Source: Mycobacterium scrofulaceum
GTDB taxonomy: Bacteria; Actinomycetota; Actinomycetes; Mycobacteriales; Mycobacteriaceae
NCBI RefSeq assembly: GCF_001667885.1
Contig: NZ_LZJW01000033.1
Span: 1 to 64,000 of the forward strand
Reading direction: 5' to 3'
DNA: 64,000 bases
This document shows, piece after piece, positions 33,804 to 43,898 of the stretch. A program made the position numbers and the translations under genes. Within the stretch, counting starts at the first letter, position 1. Every line of letters starts with the position of its first letter. The notes under the pieces were generated by a model that searched no databases, was not told where the DNA came from, and saw nothing but the letters and a program-made list of their open reading frames with translations.

Positions 33804-35039
33804 TCAGAACAGCGTTCCGCAATACGGCGCCCGCTCGGTCCTGAACGCGGCATCCAACTCCCGTATCGCGCCCGGTCGCTGTTCCGCTATCCGGCCCGCG
33901 CGGAGCAGGTCGGAGGCGCTGTGCGCGCCCAGGTAGATGGTGGCCAAGTCGGCCAGCCCGATCTGCACGTCGGTGGCTCCCTCGTGGGGCGCGCACTTTG
34001 CCACGCCGTCACGACCCTGCAGCAGGAACCGCCCGCCCGCCAGCTCAAGCGGGTCGGCGACGTCGAGTGTGATCTCGATGTCGGTGGCGTACGCGCGGGT
34101 GCCCAGCACCTCGGGTACGTCGTTGATCCGCACCCACAGGAAATCGCTGACGTTGGTGGTTTCGGCGGCGCGCAGGTCGGTGAGCTTCAGCGGCAGCGGG
34201 TCGTCGACCGGCACGTCGATCTCTATGGTGTCGAACATTTCCAGAACCAACAGCGTCTGCAGCAGCTCGGTGTGCGCGTCGTCCGTGATGGGGCAGAAGT
34301 CTTCGACAACGACGTTGCCCAACGGGGGCCGGTAACCGTGATTGGACCCACCGACGACGCGGTACGTCAGGAATCCGTCCGGATGGATCGTGTAGTTCAA
34401 CGCAGTTGCGTTGCCCCGCTGTGTCGGCCGGTCCTGCAGGTGGTCCGCCCACCACGCGTCGCTGCGCGTTACCGCTCCCGGCGTTGCGGCACACCAGCGT
34501 TCGTAGATTTCCGGCAAGCGTGACTTCGCTTCGTCGGCGTCGATCTCACGGGCCCGAACGGCGCCCGGCGCCGCTCGTAGCTTCGCGAAGCGGCGGTCAA
34601 CGGAATAACTGCGCGTGTAACTGGCCACGCCCGCCCCGAAGCCGTCATACATCGCGGTCTGGGTCGGCACACCGAAGACGATGGGGTAACCCCGTTCCAT
34701 CAGAATGCCCAGCCCTTTAGCACTGAGCTGTCCCCAAACGCCCTTGCCCTGATGGGTTGATGCGACGGCGATCATCGTCAGCCAGGCGGCTCGCAGAGTG
34801 GCACCGGGCACGGTCAGCCGGGTGGGATAAATGATCGAGGTCCCCACCAGCAATGGCCGTTGCGGATCGGAGACGTCCTCGGCCACCAAGATGTCGTCGA
34901 CCTCGACGCGGCGTTTCCACGCTTCGACGCTTTCCGGGTCAATGGGATCCCCGAAGGTGCGAGCCTGATTGCGGTAAACCGCCTGCAATTCGTCCTTGGT
35001 TGGGTGCCGCATGTTGATGGCGCCGCCCGTCGAGTTCAT
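33804..35039 (-). CDS. Eis-like GNAT N-acetyltransferase
   Basis: A 411-residue protein with the Eis three-part layout: an N-terminal GNAT domain with the acetyl-CoA loop VASTHQGKGVWGQL, a second degenerate GNAT domain, and a C-terminal sterol-carrier-like domain. It ends in Phe (CGTLF), as in Eis, where the terminal carboxylate takes part in catalysis. Eis proteins acetylate aminoglycosides and other amines at several positions; the substrate here is not known. The motif Y at MYDGFGAGVASYTRSY matches the family. It stands alone between a tRNA gene and the MmpL gene. Confidence 0.9.
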   Translation of the reverse strand: MNSTGGAINMRHPTKDELQAVYRNQARTFGDPIDPESVEAWKRRVEVDDILVAEDVSDPQRPLLVGTSIIYPTRLTVPGATLRAAWLTMIAVASTHQGKGVWGQLSAKGLGILMERGYPIVFGVPTQTAMYDGFGAGVASYTRSYSVDRRFAKLRAAPGAVRAREIDADEAKSRLPEIYERWCAATPGAVTRSDAWWADHLQDRPTQRGNATALNYTIHPDGFLTYRVVGGSNHGYRPPLGNVVVEDFCPITDDAHTELLQTLLVLEMFDTIEIDVPVDDPLPLKLTDLRAAETTNVSDFLWVRINDVPEVLGTRAYATDIEITLDVADPLELAGGRFLLQGRDGVAKCAPHEGATDVQIGLADLATIYLGAHSASDLLRAGRIAEQRPGAIRELDAAFRTERAPYCGTLF

Positions 35040-35233
35040 CGCACATCCAATCCGCTTATAGCCCAGCCAAACCGGCGCTCCGCACAGCGAATGGCCTACC
35101 GATGACTTCCCCTTCGGGCGATACCCGGGTCATGGGATGCCAAACGTCGCCGCCCGTCGCGGTGAATGTGGGTCAGGGCGTCTGGTTCGGGTATAGGGAT
35201 ACGCCGGGGGATTCCTAGCGGAAAGGGCCGAAG

Positions 35234-37585
35234 ATGCTGCAGGCGATCACCAGACTTGCCATCGCCGCGCCGCGCCGCATCATCGCGATTGCCTTTTTGG
35301 TCCTCGTCGCGGCGGCGGTCTTCGGCCTGCCGGTGATCAACAGCCTGTCGGGCGGCGGCTTTCAGGACCCAACCTCGGAATCCGCGCGGGCGACCAACGT
35401 GCTCCGCGACAAGTTCAACCAGACCGACCAGCAGATGATCGTCGTCGTCACCGCCCCGGCCGGCGTGCAGAGCCACCAGGCGCGCGACGTCGGAACCGAC
35501 ATCGCCAACCGCCTGAAAACCTCGCCATGGGTGCTGAACGTGTCGTCGGCGTGGACGGCCCCGCCGCAGGCGGCCGCCCAGCTGGTCAGCAAGGACCAGA
35601 AGTCCGGGATGATCGTGGCCGGCCTGAAAGGCGGCGAGAACGACGCCCAGCGGTACGCCAGCCAGCTCACCGACCAATTGGTGCACGACCGCGACGGCGT
35701 CACCGTGCGTGCCGGCGGCATGGCGGTGGCCTACGCGCAGATCAACGACCAAAACGAGCGCGACCTGCTGTTGATGGAGTCCATCGCGATCCCGCTGAGC
35801 TTCGCCGTGCTGGTCTGGGTGCTCGGTGGGGTGGTGGCGGCGGCCCTGCCCATCGTGCTGGGCGCGCTCGCCATCGTCTGCACCATGTCGGTGTTGCGGC
35901 TGATCACCTTCGCCACCGACGTGTCGACGTACGCGCTGGACCTGAGCATCGCGATGGGGCTCGCCCTGGCGATCGACTACAACCTGCTGATCATCAGCCG
36001 TTTCCGCGAGGAGCTGGCGCGCAGCGGTGACCGGGACCGGGCGCTGGTGAGGACCATGGCCACCGCGGGTCGGACGGTGTTGTTCTCCGCCACCACGGTC
36101 GGGTTGTCGATGGCCGTGATGGCGGTCTTCCCGATGTACTTCCTGAAATCGTCGGCCTACACCATCGTGGCCACCGCGGCCATCGTCGCGATCACGGCGG
36201 TCGTGGTCACCCCTGCGGCGATCGCGCTGCTGGGGCCCCGGCTGGACTCGCTTGACGGCCGTCGGGTGCTGCATCGGGTCCTGCACGGGCAGCGGTCGTT
36301 CCGCGATCACGCGCACAAGCCGCTCGAGCAGCAGTTCTGGTACCGGTCGACCCGATACGTGTTGCGCCACGCCCTGCCGGTCGGCCTGAGCGTGGTCGCG
36401 TTCCTGCTGTTGCTCGGCGTGCCGTTCCTGGGCGTGAAATGGGGCTTCCCCGACGAGCGGGTGCTGCCCCGGTCGGCGTCGGCGCGCCAGGTCGCCGACA
36501 TGCTGGACAACGACTTCGCCAACGGATTCGGCAACGGGGTGACCGTCGTCGTCCCCGACGCCCGTGGCGTGGGTCCCGCCGACCTGGACCGCTACGCCGC
36601 CGAACTGTCGCGCGTGCCCGACGTCTCGTCGGTGACCGCGCCGACCGGGACGTTCGTCGCGGGTAAATGGGTGGGACCGCCCGCGGCGCCCGCCGGCGCC
36701 GCCAACGGCGGCGCCTTCTTCACCGTGGCCAGCAGCGCGCCGCTGTACTCGCCGGCGTCGAACGCGCAGCTGGACCGGCTGCACAAAGTCGCCGGGCCGG
36801 CGGGCCGATCGGTGGAGATGACCGGGCTGGTGCAGATCAACCGCGACAGCGTCGGTGCGATCACCAAGCGGTTGCCCCTGGTGTTCGCGTTGATCGCCCT
36901 CATCACGTTCGCGCTGCTGTTCTTGCTGACCGGGAGCGCGGTCCTGCCGCTGCAGGCGTTGGTGTGCAACCTGCTGTCGCTGACGGCCGCGTTCGGGGCC
37001 ATGGTGTGGATCTTTCAGGACGGCAACCTGGGCGCGCTGGGCACCACACCCAATGGCACGTTGAACGCCAACATCCCGGTGCTGTTGTTCTGCATCGCCT
37101 TCGGCCTGGCCATGGATTACGAGGTGTTCCTGGTATCGCGGATCCACGAATACTGGCAGGCGTCGCAAGCCATCCAGGAAACGCCGCCCACCCCGGCCGA
37201 AGCGCGCGCAGCGACCGACGAGAGCACGGCCCTGGGCATCGCCGGCATCGGCCGGGTGGTGACCACCGCGGCGGTAGTGATGTCGATTTCGTTCGCCGCG
37301 TTGATTCCCGCGCACGTGTCGTTCATGCGCATGCTCGGGGTCGGCCTGACCCTGGCCGTTCTGGCCGACGCCACCCTGGTGCGGATGGTCCTGGTGCCCG
37401 CCTTCATCCATGTGCTCGGCCGATGGACGTGGTGGGCGCCCAAACCGTTGGAGTGGCTGCGGGAACGGTCCGATACGGGTGAAGACGCGGCCGCCGCGGT
37501 GGGGCGGCGCCGCTGGGACGGTGACGCGCCCGAGCGGCCGTCGATCCGACGATGGCCCACCAAAGCGGCGACGTACCGTGGCTAG
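35234..37585 (+). CDS. MmpL-family RND transporter
   Basis: A 783-residue protein with the MmpL plan: one N-terminal helix (IIAIAFLVLVAAAVFGLPVI), a periplasmic porter domain (about 40-180), five helices, a cytoplasmic stretch (about 345-375), and a repeat of that layout. The proton-relay Asp-Tyr pairs characteristic of MmpL are visible in both halves (MGLALAIDYNLLIISRFREE and GLAMDYEVFLVSRI). GGAAAGGGCCGAAG precedes the ATG. It lacks the C-terminal cytoplasmic domain of MmpL3. No MmpS gene is adjacent. It probably exports a lipid or siderophore-like molecule driven by protons. Confidence 0.92.
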   Translation: MLQAITRLAIAAPRRIIAIAFLVLVAAAVFGLPVINSLSGGGFQDPTSESARATNVLRDKFNQTDQQMIVVVTAPAGVQSHQARDVGTDIANRLKTSPWVLNVSSAWTAPPQAAAQLVSKDQKSGMIVAGLKGGENDAQRYASQLTDQLVHDRDGVTVRAGGMAVAYAQINDQNERDLLLMESIAIPLSFAVLVWVLGGVVAAALPIVLGALAIVCTMSVLRLITFATDVSTYALDLSIAMGLALAIDYNLLIISRFREELARSGDRDRALVRTMATAGRTVLFSATTVGLSMAVMAVFPMYFLKSSAYTIVATAAIVAITAVVVTPAAIALLGPRLDSLDGRRVLHRVLHGQRSFRDHAHKPLEQQFWYRSTRYVLRHALPVGLSVVAFLLLLGVPFLGVKWGFPDERVLPRSASARQVADMLDNDFANGFGNGVTVVVPDARGVGPADLDRYAAELSRVPDVSSVTAPTGTFVAGKWVGPPAAPAGAANGGAFFTVASSAPLYSPASNAQLDRLHKVAGPAGRSVEMTGLVQINRDSVGAITKRLPLVFALIALITFALLFLLTGSAVLPLQALVCNLLSLTAAFGAMVWIFQDGNLGALGTTPNGTLNANIPVLLFCIAFGLAMDYEVFLVSRIHEYWQASQAIQETPPTPAEARAATDESTALGIAGIGRVVTTAAVVMSISFAALIPAHVSFMRMLGVGLTLAVLADATLVRMVLVPAFIHVLGRWTWWAPKPLEWLRERSDTGEDAAAAVGRRRWDGDAPERPSIRRWPTKAATYRG

Positions 37586-37636
37586 CCCGCTTTCCGCCTG
37601 TGCCCCAACGGCATTCGATACCGACGGAGCGCCCTG

Positions 37637-38539
37637 ATGGCGAAGACGGATATCGCCGTGCTGCTCGCGCTGGCGTCCGCGCTGTGCGTTGCGATCGGCG
37701 ACGTGCTCCAGCAGCGAGCGGCGCATTGCATCGAGGACCGAACGGCGGGCCACGTTGAATTGTTCGCTAGCCTGCTGCGCAACCGGCGGTGGTGGTGCGG
37801 CGCGGTACTGCTCGCGGCCAGCGTGGGGTTGCAGGCCGCAGCGCTGGGCCAGGGATCTGTGCTGCTGGTGCAGGCGCTGCTCATGTTCTCGCTGCTGTTC
37901 GCGCTGCCGATCAACGCCAGGCTGGATCACCGCACCGTGACGGCGGCCGAGTGGATGTGGGCCGGCCTGCTGACCGCGGCGGTGACGGTGATCGTCGTCG
38001 TCGGCAATCCGCAGGCCGGTCACGCGTCCGCACCGCTGCGCACCTGGGCGCTGGTGGCCGTGGTGCTGGGGCCACTACTGGTCGCCTGCGCCGTGGCCGG
38101 CCGGATCCGGGGCGGCAGCGCGGCCGCGGTGCTGTTCGCCCTTGTGTCCGGTTCACTGTGGGGAATCTTTGCGGTGCTCGCCAAGGAGGTCGTCGCCCGG
38201 CTCGGCGACGGCGGCTGGGCGGTCATCCGGACTCCCGAGCTCTACGCCGCGATCCTGGTGATTGTGGGCGGCGTGGTGTGGAGCCAGTCAGCGTTCCGGG
38301 CGGGACCCCTGACGGCGTCGATGCCCACCCTGGAGGTGGCGCAGCCGGTGGTGGGGGCGACGTTGGGGGTCGTCGTGCTCGACGAGAAGCTGGACGCGGG
38401 TCCCGCCGGGATGATCGCCCTTGCGGTGGCCGTGCTAGTGACGGCGGCGGCCATCGTCAAGCTCGCGCGGGTGGAGGCCGTCGCGACCCGTGATCGGGTC
38501 GAGGCTGAGCTCCACGACAGGGTGGGCCAACCGGCCTGA
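37637..38539 (+). CDS. DMT-superfamily (EamA-like) permease
   Basis: A 300-residue integral membrane protein with about nine to ten helices in the EamA-like arrangement. It begins IAVLLALASALCVAIGDVLQQRAA and includes the typical last-helix signature TASMPTLEVAQPVVGATLGVVVLDEKL. Mycobacterial relatives are annotated as DMT-family permeases of unknown substrate. It starts 51 bp after the MmpL stop, so co-transcription is possible. Confidence 0.85.
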   Translation: MAKTDIAVLLALASALCVAIGDVLQQRAAHCIEDRTAGHVELFASLLRNRRWWCGAVLLAASVGLQAAALGQGSVLLVQALLMFSLLFALPINARLDHRTVTAAEWMWAGLLTAAVTVIVVVGNPQAGHASAPLRTWALVAVVLGPLLVACAVAGRIRGGSAAAVLFALVSGSLWGIFAVLAKEVVARLGDGGWAVIRTPELYAAILVIVGGVVWSQSAFRAGPLTASMPTLEVAQPVVGATLGVVVLDEKLDAGPAGMIALAVAVLVTAAAIVKLARVEAVATRDRVEAELHDRVGQPA

Positions 38540-38681
38540 GTGCGCGACATCCGGCCCCACGTGGCACCTGATCACAGACCTGTCAAGGTCGGCATGCGGG
38601 CGCCACAAAAGGCATTACAATGCATGCACCGTTTCTGGTCAGCGGTGACCAACTGCATCGGATCCCATGGAAGGTCACTCG

Positions 38682-39878
38682 ATGACGCCTTTGCGCAGAC
38701 GACGATCGTGGCTGGCCGCCGCGATCGCTTCGGTTGCTGTGTTCGGCGTCGCCTGCGGCGGCGGCCACACCGCGGCGCCGGCGAAGGTGATCTTCGACAA
38801 GGGCACCCCATTCGCCGACCTGCTCGTCCCCAAGCTGACCTCCTCGGTCAGCGACGGCGCCGTCGGCGTCACCGTCGATGCCCCGGTGACGGTCAGCGTC
38901 GCCGATGGCGTTCTGGCGTCGGTGACCATGGTCAACGAGAACGGCAAGTCCATCGGCGGCCAGCTCAGCCCCGATGGGCTGCGCTGGTCGACCACCGAGC
39001 AACTCGGCTACAACCGGCGCTACACCTTGACCGTGAAAGCGCTGGGCATGGGCGGCGCGGCGAATCGGCAGATGACGTTCCAGACCAGTTCGCCCGCGCA
39101 CCTGACGATGCCCTACGTCGCCCCGGGCGACGGCGAGGTCGTCGGCATCGGCGAGCCGGTGGCGATCCGGTTCGACGAGAACATCGCGGACCGCGCCGCC
39201 GCGCAGAAGGCCATCAAGATCACCACCAACCCGCCTGTCGAGGGCGCGTTCTACTGGCTCAACAATCGCGAAGTGCGTTGGCGCCCCGAGCATTTCTGGA
39301 AATCGGGAACGGCCATCGACGTGGCGGTCAACACCTACGGCGTCGACCTGGGTGACGGAATGTTCGGTGAGGACAACGTCAAGACCCACTTCACCATTGG
39401 CGACGAGGTCATTTCGACCGCCGACGACACCACCAAGACCGTGACCGTGCGCGTCAACGGCGAAGTGGTCAAGACCATGCCGACGTCGATGGGCAAAGAC
39501 AGCACGCCGACGGACAACGGCTTCTACATCATCGGCGGCCGGTTCAAGCACATCATCATGGACTCGTCGACCTACGGCGTTCCGGTCAACTCGCCCAACG
39601 GATATCGCACCGAAGTTGATTGGGCCACCCAGATGTCCTACAGCGGTGTCTTTGTGCACTCCGCGCCGTGGTCGGTCGGCGCGCAGGGGCACACCAACAC
39701 CAGCCACGGGTGCTTGAATGTGAGCCCCAGCAACGCGGAGTGGTTCTACGACCACAGCAAGACCGGCGACATCGTCGAGGTCATCAACACGGTGGGGCCG
39801 ACGCTGCCGGGCACCGAGGGCCTCGGCGACTGGAACATTCCCTGGCCGCAGTGGAAAGCGGGCAACGCCAACACCTGA
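38682..39878 (+). CDS. ldtB: L,D-transpeptidase LdtB (LdtMt2-like lipoprotein)
   Basis: 398 residues from the ATG at 38682 with GGAAGGTCACTCG upstream. The signal has a lipobox (FGVACGG). Two immunoglobulin-like domains (about 45-240) precede the YkuD catalytic domain, whose active site is [12 protein letters not shown] with the nucleophilic cysteine and upstream histidine. It makes 3-3 cross-links in peptidoglycan and is the target of carbapenems. Layout and place match M. tuberculosis Rv2518c. The C-terminal [12 protein letters not shown] tail is also typical. Confidence 0.96.
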   Translation: MTPLRRRRSWLAAAIASVAVFGVACGGGHTAAPAKVIFDKGTPFADLLVPKLTSSVSDGAVGVTVDAPVTVSVADGVLASVTMVNENGKSIGGQLSPDGLRWSTTEQLGYNRRYTLTVKALGMGGAANRQMTFQTSSPAHLTMPYVAPGDGEVVGIGEPVAIRFDENIADRAAAQKAIKITTNPPVEGAFYWLNNREVRWRPEHFWKSGTAIDVAVNTYGVDLGDGMFGEDNVKTHFTIGDEVISTADDTTKTVTVRVNGEVVKTMPTSMGKDSTPTDNGFYIIGGRFKHIIMDSSTYGVPVNSPNGYRTEVDWATQMSYSGVFVHSAPWSVGAQGHTNTSHGCLNVSPSNAEWFYDHSKTGDIVEVINTVGPTLPGTEGLGDWNIPWPQWKAGNANT

Positions 39879-39886
39879 CGTGCGGG

Positions 39887-40267
39887 TCAGTCGACCTTGT
39901 GCCAGGTCGCGCAGTTTCTGGTCATGAAAGCGCGATCGGTCGGCAGGATCTGCACCACCTGCGGGCCGTCGTTGACGTTGTTGTCGATGACGTCGTTGGT
40001 GTCCAGGCTCCGCAGCCTCGCCCAGTAGCACCCGTAGTTCCCGGCGCTGCGGTAGGTGCCCGGCGCGATGTCGCCGCCGACCGTGAACGTGCCGTTCGCC
40101 TCGATGGTGGTTTTCGGCCCGGGTGGTGGGGGAGGCGTGGCGGTCACGGTTACCGTCTTGGTCTCCGCCGGCAGGGTCGACGTGACGGTGGTCGCCGTGT
40201 TATTCGAACCACCGCAGCCCGCGAGCAGGGCAGCGCAAGCCGCATTCATGGCGAGGCGATGAGGCAT
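39887..40267 (-). CDS. Small lipoprotein
   Basis: 126 residues from the ATG at 40267; an ATG at 40288 would add seven. The lipobox is LLAGCGGSN. A Thr/Pro-rich linker (PAETKTVTVTATPPPPPGPK) leads to a compact domain, EANGTFTVGGDIAPGTYRSAG, with two cysteines, NYGCYWARL and RNCATWHKV. This type of domain recurs in mycobacterial lipoproteins. Function unknown. It converges with ldtB, 8 bp away. Confidence 0.82.
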   Translation of the reverse strand: MPHRLAMNAACAALLAGCGGSNNTATTVTSTLPAETKTVTVTATPPPPPGPKTTIEANGTFTVGGDIAPGTYRSAGNYGCYWARLRSLDTNDVIDNNVNDGPQVVQILPTDRAFMTRNCATWHKVD

Positions 40268-40381
40268 CCGGCGTCGCTTCGGCGGCACGGCGCGCTTCCC
40301 TCCCGTTTGCGGGTGCGTTCGCGTTGCGCGGGCCGGTACGACCAGGCGGTCGCCGAAGCACCAATGGCTTCCGGCCGATTG

Positions 40382-40456
40382 GGGTGGCTGACGGGGCTCG
40401 AACCCGCGACATCCAGGATCACAACCTGGTGCTCTACCAACTGAACTACAGCCACC
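40382..40456 (-). tRNA. tRNA-His (GUG anticodon)
   Basis: On the minus strand GGTGGCT pairs with AGCCACC, with C as discriminator base, typical of histidine tRNA. The D arm is GTTCAGTTGGTAGAGC, the anticodon arm CCAGG-TTGTGAT-CCTGG gives GTG, and the T arm is GGGTTCGAGCCC. CCA is not encoded. Its place beside orn is as in M. tuberculosis. Confidence 0.96.
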
Positions 40457-40499
40457 ATTGCCGCCAGCGGCCCCGAGGCCATGAGCGGCGACGTCGATA

Positions 40500-41147
40500 C
40501 TAGCCGGTCGGTGGCTCGGCGGCCGAATCGATTTCGCCAGTGGCGCCGCCGTCGCCCTCCAACTCGGCGACCACGGCCTCGATCTCGCTGGTAGAAGGTC
40601 CCGGCGGCGAGACGAACGCGGTCCGGCGGTAGAACTGCAGCTCGCGGATCGACTCGTGAATGTCGGCCAGGGCGCGGTGCGCGAGTCCTTTGACCGGCTG
40701 GCCGAAGTAGATCCGCGGATACCAGCGCCGGCAGAGCTCCTTGATCGAGCTCACGTCGATCATCCGGTAATGCAGGAACGAGTCCAGCGCCGGCATGTCG
40801 CGGGCGATGAACGCGCGATCGGTGGCGATCGAATTGCCCGCCAGCGGCGCCGTCTTGGGTTGCTTGACGTGCTTGCCGATGTAATCGAGCACCACCGCCT
40901 CGGCCGTGGCCAGGTCGACGGCCGACGCCCGCACCTCGTCGGTCAGCCCTGAACGCGTGTGCATTTCGGTGACCACATCGATCATCGACGACAACGCCGC
41001 GTCGTCGGCGTGGATCACCACGTCGACGCCGTCGCCCAAGATGTTCAAATCGGCGTCGGTGACCAGCGCCGCGATTTCGATCAACTTGTCCGAGCCGAGG
41101 TCCAGCCCCGTCATCTCGCAGTCGATCCACACCAACTCGTCTCGCAC
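40500..41147 (-). CDS. orn: Oligoribonuclease
   Basis: A 215-residue DEDDh exonuclease, the same length as the M. tuberculosis enzyme. Catalytic motifs are [11 protein letters not shown] (Asp, Glu), [16 protein letters not shown] (Asp) and [11 protein letters not shown] (His, Asp). It degrades 2-5-nt RNAs and pGpG in the cytosol. The start is the GTG at 41147, where homology with the family begins. It is divergent from the ATPase gene at 41261. Confidence 0.97.
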   Translation of the reverse strand: MRDELVWIDCEMTGLDLGSDKLIEIAALVTDADLNILGDGVDVVIHADDAALSSMIDVVTEMHTRSGLTDEVRASAVDLATAEAVVLDYIGKHVKQPKTAPLAGNSIATDRAFIARDMPALDSFLHYRMIDVSSIKELCRRWYPRIYFGQPVKGLAHRALADIHESIRELQFYRRTAFVSPPGPSTSEIEAVVAELEGDGGATGEIDSAAEPPTG

Positions 41148-41260
41148 AGCGCTCAGACTAGGCCCACGTGGCGCCCGTGCCGGTCGTCGCCCCCACCTGC
41201 GACGGAGAAGTAGTGTGAGCGGTGCCGGACCGCACGCCGAGGGAACGGGGGCGCAGCACG

Positions 41261-42844
41261 ATGAGCACCGAATCCGCGGAAACACCCGCGCGCCGGATCG
41301 CCAACGGTTACGCCGTCGACGGGCGGGCACTCGAATTGGGCACCGTCGTCGTCGACGGCGCCGTCGACCCGACGGCGCAGATTCGCATCCCGCTGGCCAC
41401 GATCAACCGGCACGGCCTGGTGGCCGGTGCGACCGGGACCGGGAAGACCAAGACGCTGCAGCTGATCGCTGAACAACTCAGCGCGGCCGGCGTTGCGGTG
41501 ATGATGGCCGACGTCAAGGGCGACCTGTCGGGTCTGGCCCGGCCCGGGCAGGCCAACGACAAGACCGCCGCGCGCGCCAAAGACACGGGCGACGACTGGG
41601 CGCCGACCGGGTTCCCGGTCGAGTTCTTGTCGCTGGGGACCGGGGGTCTGGGCGTGCCGGTTCGCGCGACGGTCGCCAGCTTCGGTCCGGTTCTGCTGTC
41701 GAAAGTGTTGGGGCTCAACGCTACTCAAGAGTCGACGTTGGGGCTGATCTTCCACTGGGCCAAGCAGGCCAACCGTCCGCTGGTCACCCTGGCTGACCTG
41801 CGCGCCGTGATCAGCCACTTGGCGAGCGACGAGGGCAAGGCCGATCTGAAAGACCTGGGCGGTGTTTCGCCGACGACGGCGGGCGTGATCCTGCGGGCAC
41901 TGGTCAACCTCGCCGGCGAGGGCGGCGATACGTTCTTCGGCGAGCCGAAGCTTGAACCTGAGGATCTGCTGCGCGTCGACGACCAGGGCCACGGCATCAT
42001 CTCGCTGCTCGAATTCAGCGGTCAGTCGCTGCGCCCCGTCATCTTCTCCACGTTTCTGATGTGGGTGCTCGCCGATTTGTTCGCGGTGCTGCCCGAGGTC
42101 GGCGACATCGACAAGCCCAAGCTGGTCTTCTTTTTCGACGAGGCGCACCTGTTGTTCGCCGACGCCTCCAAGGCGTTCCTCGAGCAGGTGGAGCAGACCG
42201 TCAAGCTGATCCGCTCCAAGGGCGTCGGGGTGTTCTTCTGCACCCAACTGCCCACCGACCTGCCCAACGATGTGCTCTCCCAGCTCGGCGCCCGGATCCA
42301 GCACGCGCTGCGGGCGTTTACCCCCGACGATCAGCAGGCGCTGAGCAAGACAGTACGCACCTATCCGAAAACCGATGTCTACGAACTGGAATCGGCGTTG
42401 ACGTCGCTGGGTATCGGGGAGGCCGTCGTCACGGTGCTGTCCGAGAAGGGCGCGCCCACGCCGGTGGCGTGGACCCGCATGCGGGTGCCACGCTCGCTGA
42501 TGGCCTCGATCGGGAATGACGCGATCGCCGCCGCGGCGAAAAGCAGTCCGCTGCAAGAGAAGTACGGCCAGACGATCGAACAACCGGCCCAGCCGCAGGC
42601 CGGCGCGCCGGACCGGCAGGCCCAGACGCCGACGCCGCAGGGTCAGCCGCCGCAGGCCCAGTCCGACTACCCGCCGGTCCCGGCGAACGAGCCGCCGCCG
42701 CCGATGCCGCCGCCGGCGGAGCCGAAAGGGCCCGCGGTGTGGGAGGAAGTGCTGAGCAACCCCACGGTGAAAAGCGGCATCAACACGGCGATACGCGAAA
42801 TCACCAAGAACATCTTCGGTACCGGGCGCCGCCGCCGGAAGTAA
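41261..42844 (+). CDS. HerA/FtsK-like ATPase, DUF853 family (Rv2510c-like)
   Basis: 527 residues from the ATG at 41261; an upstream GTG at 41222 would add 13. Walker A is [13 protein letters not shown], Walker B is [13 protein letters not shown], and an arginine-finger candidate lies in [18 protein letters not shown]853 proteins form hexameric P-loop ATPases related to DNA translocases. A Pro/Gln-rich region (about 440-495) links to a C-terminal helix with basic end (GTGRRRRK). The role in mycobacteria is not established. Length is close to Rv2510c. Confidence 0.87.
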   Translation: MSTESAETPARRIANGYAVDGRALELGTVVVDGAVDPTAQIRIPLATINRHGLVAGATGTGKTKTLQLIAEQLSAAGVAVMMADVKGDLSGLARPGQANDKTAARAKDTGDDWAPTGFPVEFLSLGTGGLGVPVRATVASFGPVLLSKVLGLNATQESTLGLIFHWAKQANRPLVTLADLRAVISHLASDEGKADLKDLGGVSPTTAGVILRALVNLAGEGGDTFFGEPKLEPEDLLRVDDQGHGIISLLEFSGQSLRPVIFSTFLMWVLADLFAVLPEVGDIDKPKLVFFFDEAHLLFADASKAFLEQVEQTVKLIRSKGVGVFFCTQLPTDLPNDVLSQLGARIQHALRAFTPDDQQALSKTVRTYPKTDVYELESALTSLGIGEAVVTVLSEKGAPTPVAWTRMRVPRSLMASIGNDAIAAAAKSSPLQEKYGQTIEQPAQPQAGAPDRQAQTPTPQGQPPQAQSDYPPVPANEPPPPMPPPAEPKGPAVWEEVLSNPTVKSGINTAIREITKNIFGTGRRRRK

Positions 42845-42847
42845 GGG

Positions 42848-43654
42848 CTAGCTACCGCCCAGCTTCTTGTAGAAGCTGCCGACGATGGGCGCGACGATAG
42901 CCCGCGGCGCGTAGCCGCTCGCCACCGACATCGCCTTCGACGTCAGGCCAGGGACCACCCGCATCTTGTTGCGCGCCAAGGCATCCAGCGACACCTGGGC
43001 GGTGTGCTCGGTGGAGATCCACAGGAATTCCGGCACCAGTCTTTCCACCAGTGACCGTTCGGCGTCGTCGGGAAGGTCGGTGCGCACCGGTCCGGGCGCC
43101 AGCAGCGTGACGTGCACGCCCGAGTGGCGCAGCTCACCGCGCAGCGATTCGCTGAAGGTGTTCGCGAACGCCTTGCTGGCCGCATAGGTGGCGTTGTAGG
43201 GAATCGGCGAATTGCCCGCCGCCGAACCGGAAATCAGGATCCCGCCGGCCTTTCGCTCGACCATGCCCGGCAGCACCGCCAACGTAAGGTCGTGCACGCC
43301 CAGCACATTCAGCTGCAGCTGGGCCTTCTCACCTGCGGGGTTCAACGTGGCCACCGGACCGAACGTCGCGGTGCCGGCATTGGCGCACAGGATCGAAATG
43401 GGCCGAGCGGCCAGTTCTTCGCACAATTTGGCCCGTTCGCCGGGATCGGCGAGGTCGGCGGGTCGCACATCGACCGTGACCCGGTACTTGTCGGTAAGGC
43501 GAGCGGCCAGCTCGTTGAGCAGGTCTTCGCGCCGCGCCGTGACGATCAGGCTGTGTCCGCGGGCCGCCAGTTCGGTGGCCAGCGCCTCGCCGATGTTCTG
43601 CGAGGCTCCGGTCACAACGGCGCGCGCGTCTGGGCTGGGAGCGGGGATCGGCAT
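42848..43654 (-). CDS. cmrA: SDR, mycolate reductase-like (Rv2509-like)
   Basis: A 268-residue SDR, exactly the expected length. Motifs are VVTGASQNIGEALA, CANAGTATFGPV, and SGSAAGNSP..YNATYAASKAF with Ser, Tyr and Lys of the active site. In Corynebacteriales this protein reduces the keto group of the immature mycolic acid after condensation, and loss disturbs mycolate attachment. The hydrophobic C-terminus (SGYAPRAIVAPIVGSFYKKLG) fits membrane association. It converges with the ATPase gene, 3 bp apart. The assignment to this function relies on gene order and similarity. Confidence 0.85.
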   Translation of the reverse strand: MPIPAPSPDARAVVTGASQNIGEALATELAARGHSLIVTARREDLLNELAARLTDKYRVTVDVRPADLADPGERAKLCEELAARPISILCANAGTATFGPVATLNPAGEKAQLQLNVLGVHDLTLAVLPGMVERKAGGILISGSAAGNSPIPYNATYAASKAFANTFSESLRGELRHSGVHVTLLAPGPVRTDLPDDAERSLVERLVPEFLWISTEHTAQVSLDALARNKMRVVPGLTSKAMSVASGYAPRAIVAPIVGSFYKKLGGS

Positions 43655-43664
43655 GATCCAATCG

Positions 43665-43888
43665 TAGACAGCGAGCGCGACGAAGCCGGGCGGGGCGGGT
43701 CGGCTGTGAAGAGAGGCCAGCCGATCGCGAGCGCGGTGACGCCGGGCGCGGCGGGTCGCCTGCCTAACAAATTGCAGGCGATCGCGAGGGCGGCGACGCC
43801 GGGCGCGGCGGGTCGCCTGCCCAACAAATTGCAGGCGATCGCGAGGGCGGCGACGCCGGGCGCGGCGGGTCGCCTGCCCAACAAATAG
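43665..43888. repeat. 57-bp tandem repeat array (VNTR), about four copies
   Basis: CGATCGCGAG recurs at 43722, 43779 and 43836, giving an exact period of 57 bp with three good copies and a diverged copy from about 43665. Each unit continues into GACGCCGGGCGCGGCGGGTC and then CCAACAAATTGCAGG. It lies between the start of the mycolate-reductase-like gene and the start of the MFS-like gene, so it sits in the divergent promoter region. Fifty-seven is a multiple of three, so frames stay open through it, but no gene is supported. The same core occurs in the Rieske gene at 15527-15618. Confidence 0.93.
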
Positions 43889-43898
43889 AGTGCCGGGC

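Noticed and set aside
35096..38023. A 975-codon open frame on the minus strand opposite MmpL and the DMT permease
   Set aside because: It is antisense to well-supported genes and has a repetitive His/Arg/Gln/Gly composition typical of high-GC shadow frames, with no domain.
43665..43888. CRISPR array
   Set aside because: The units are directly adjacent with no unique spacers and there are no cas genes in the window. It is a tandem VNTR.
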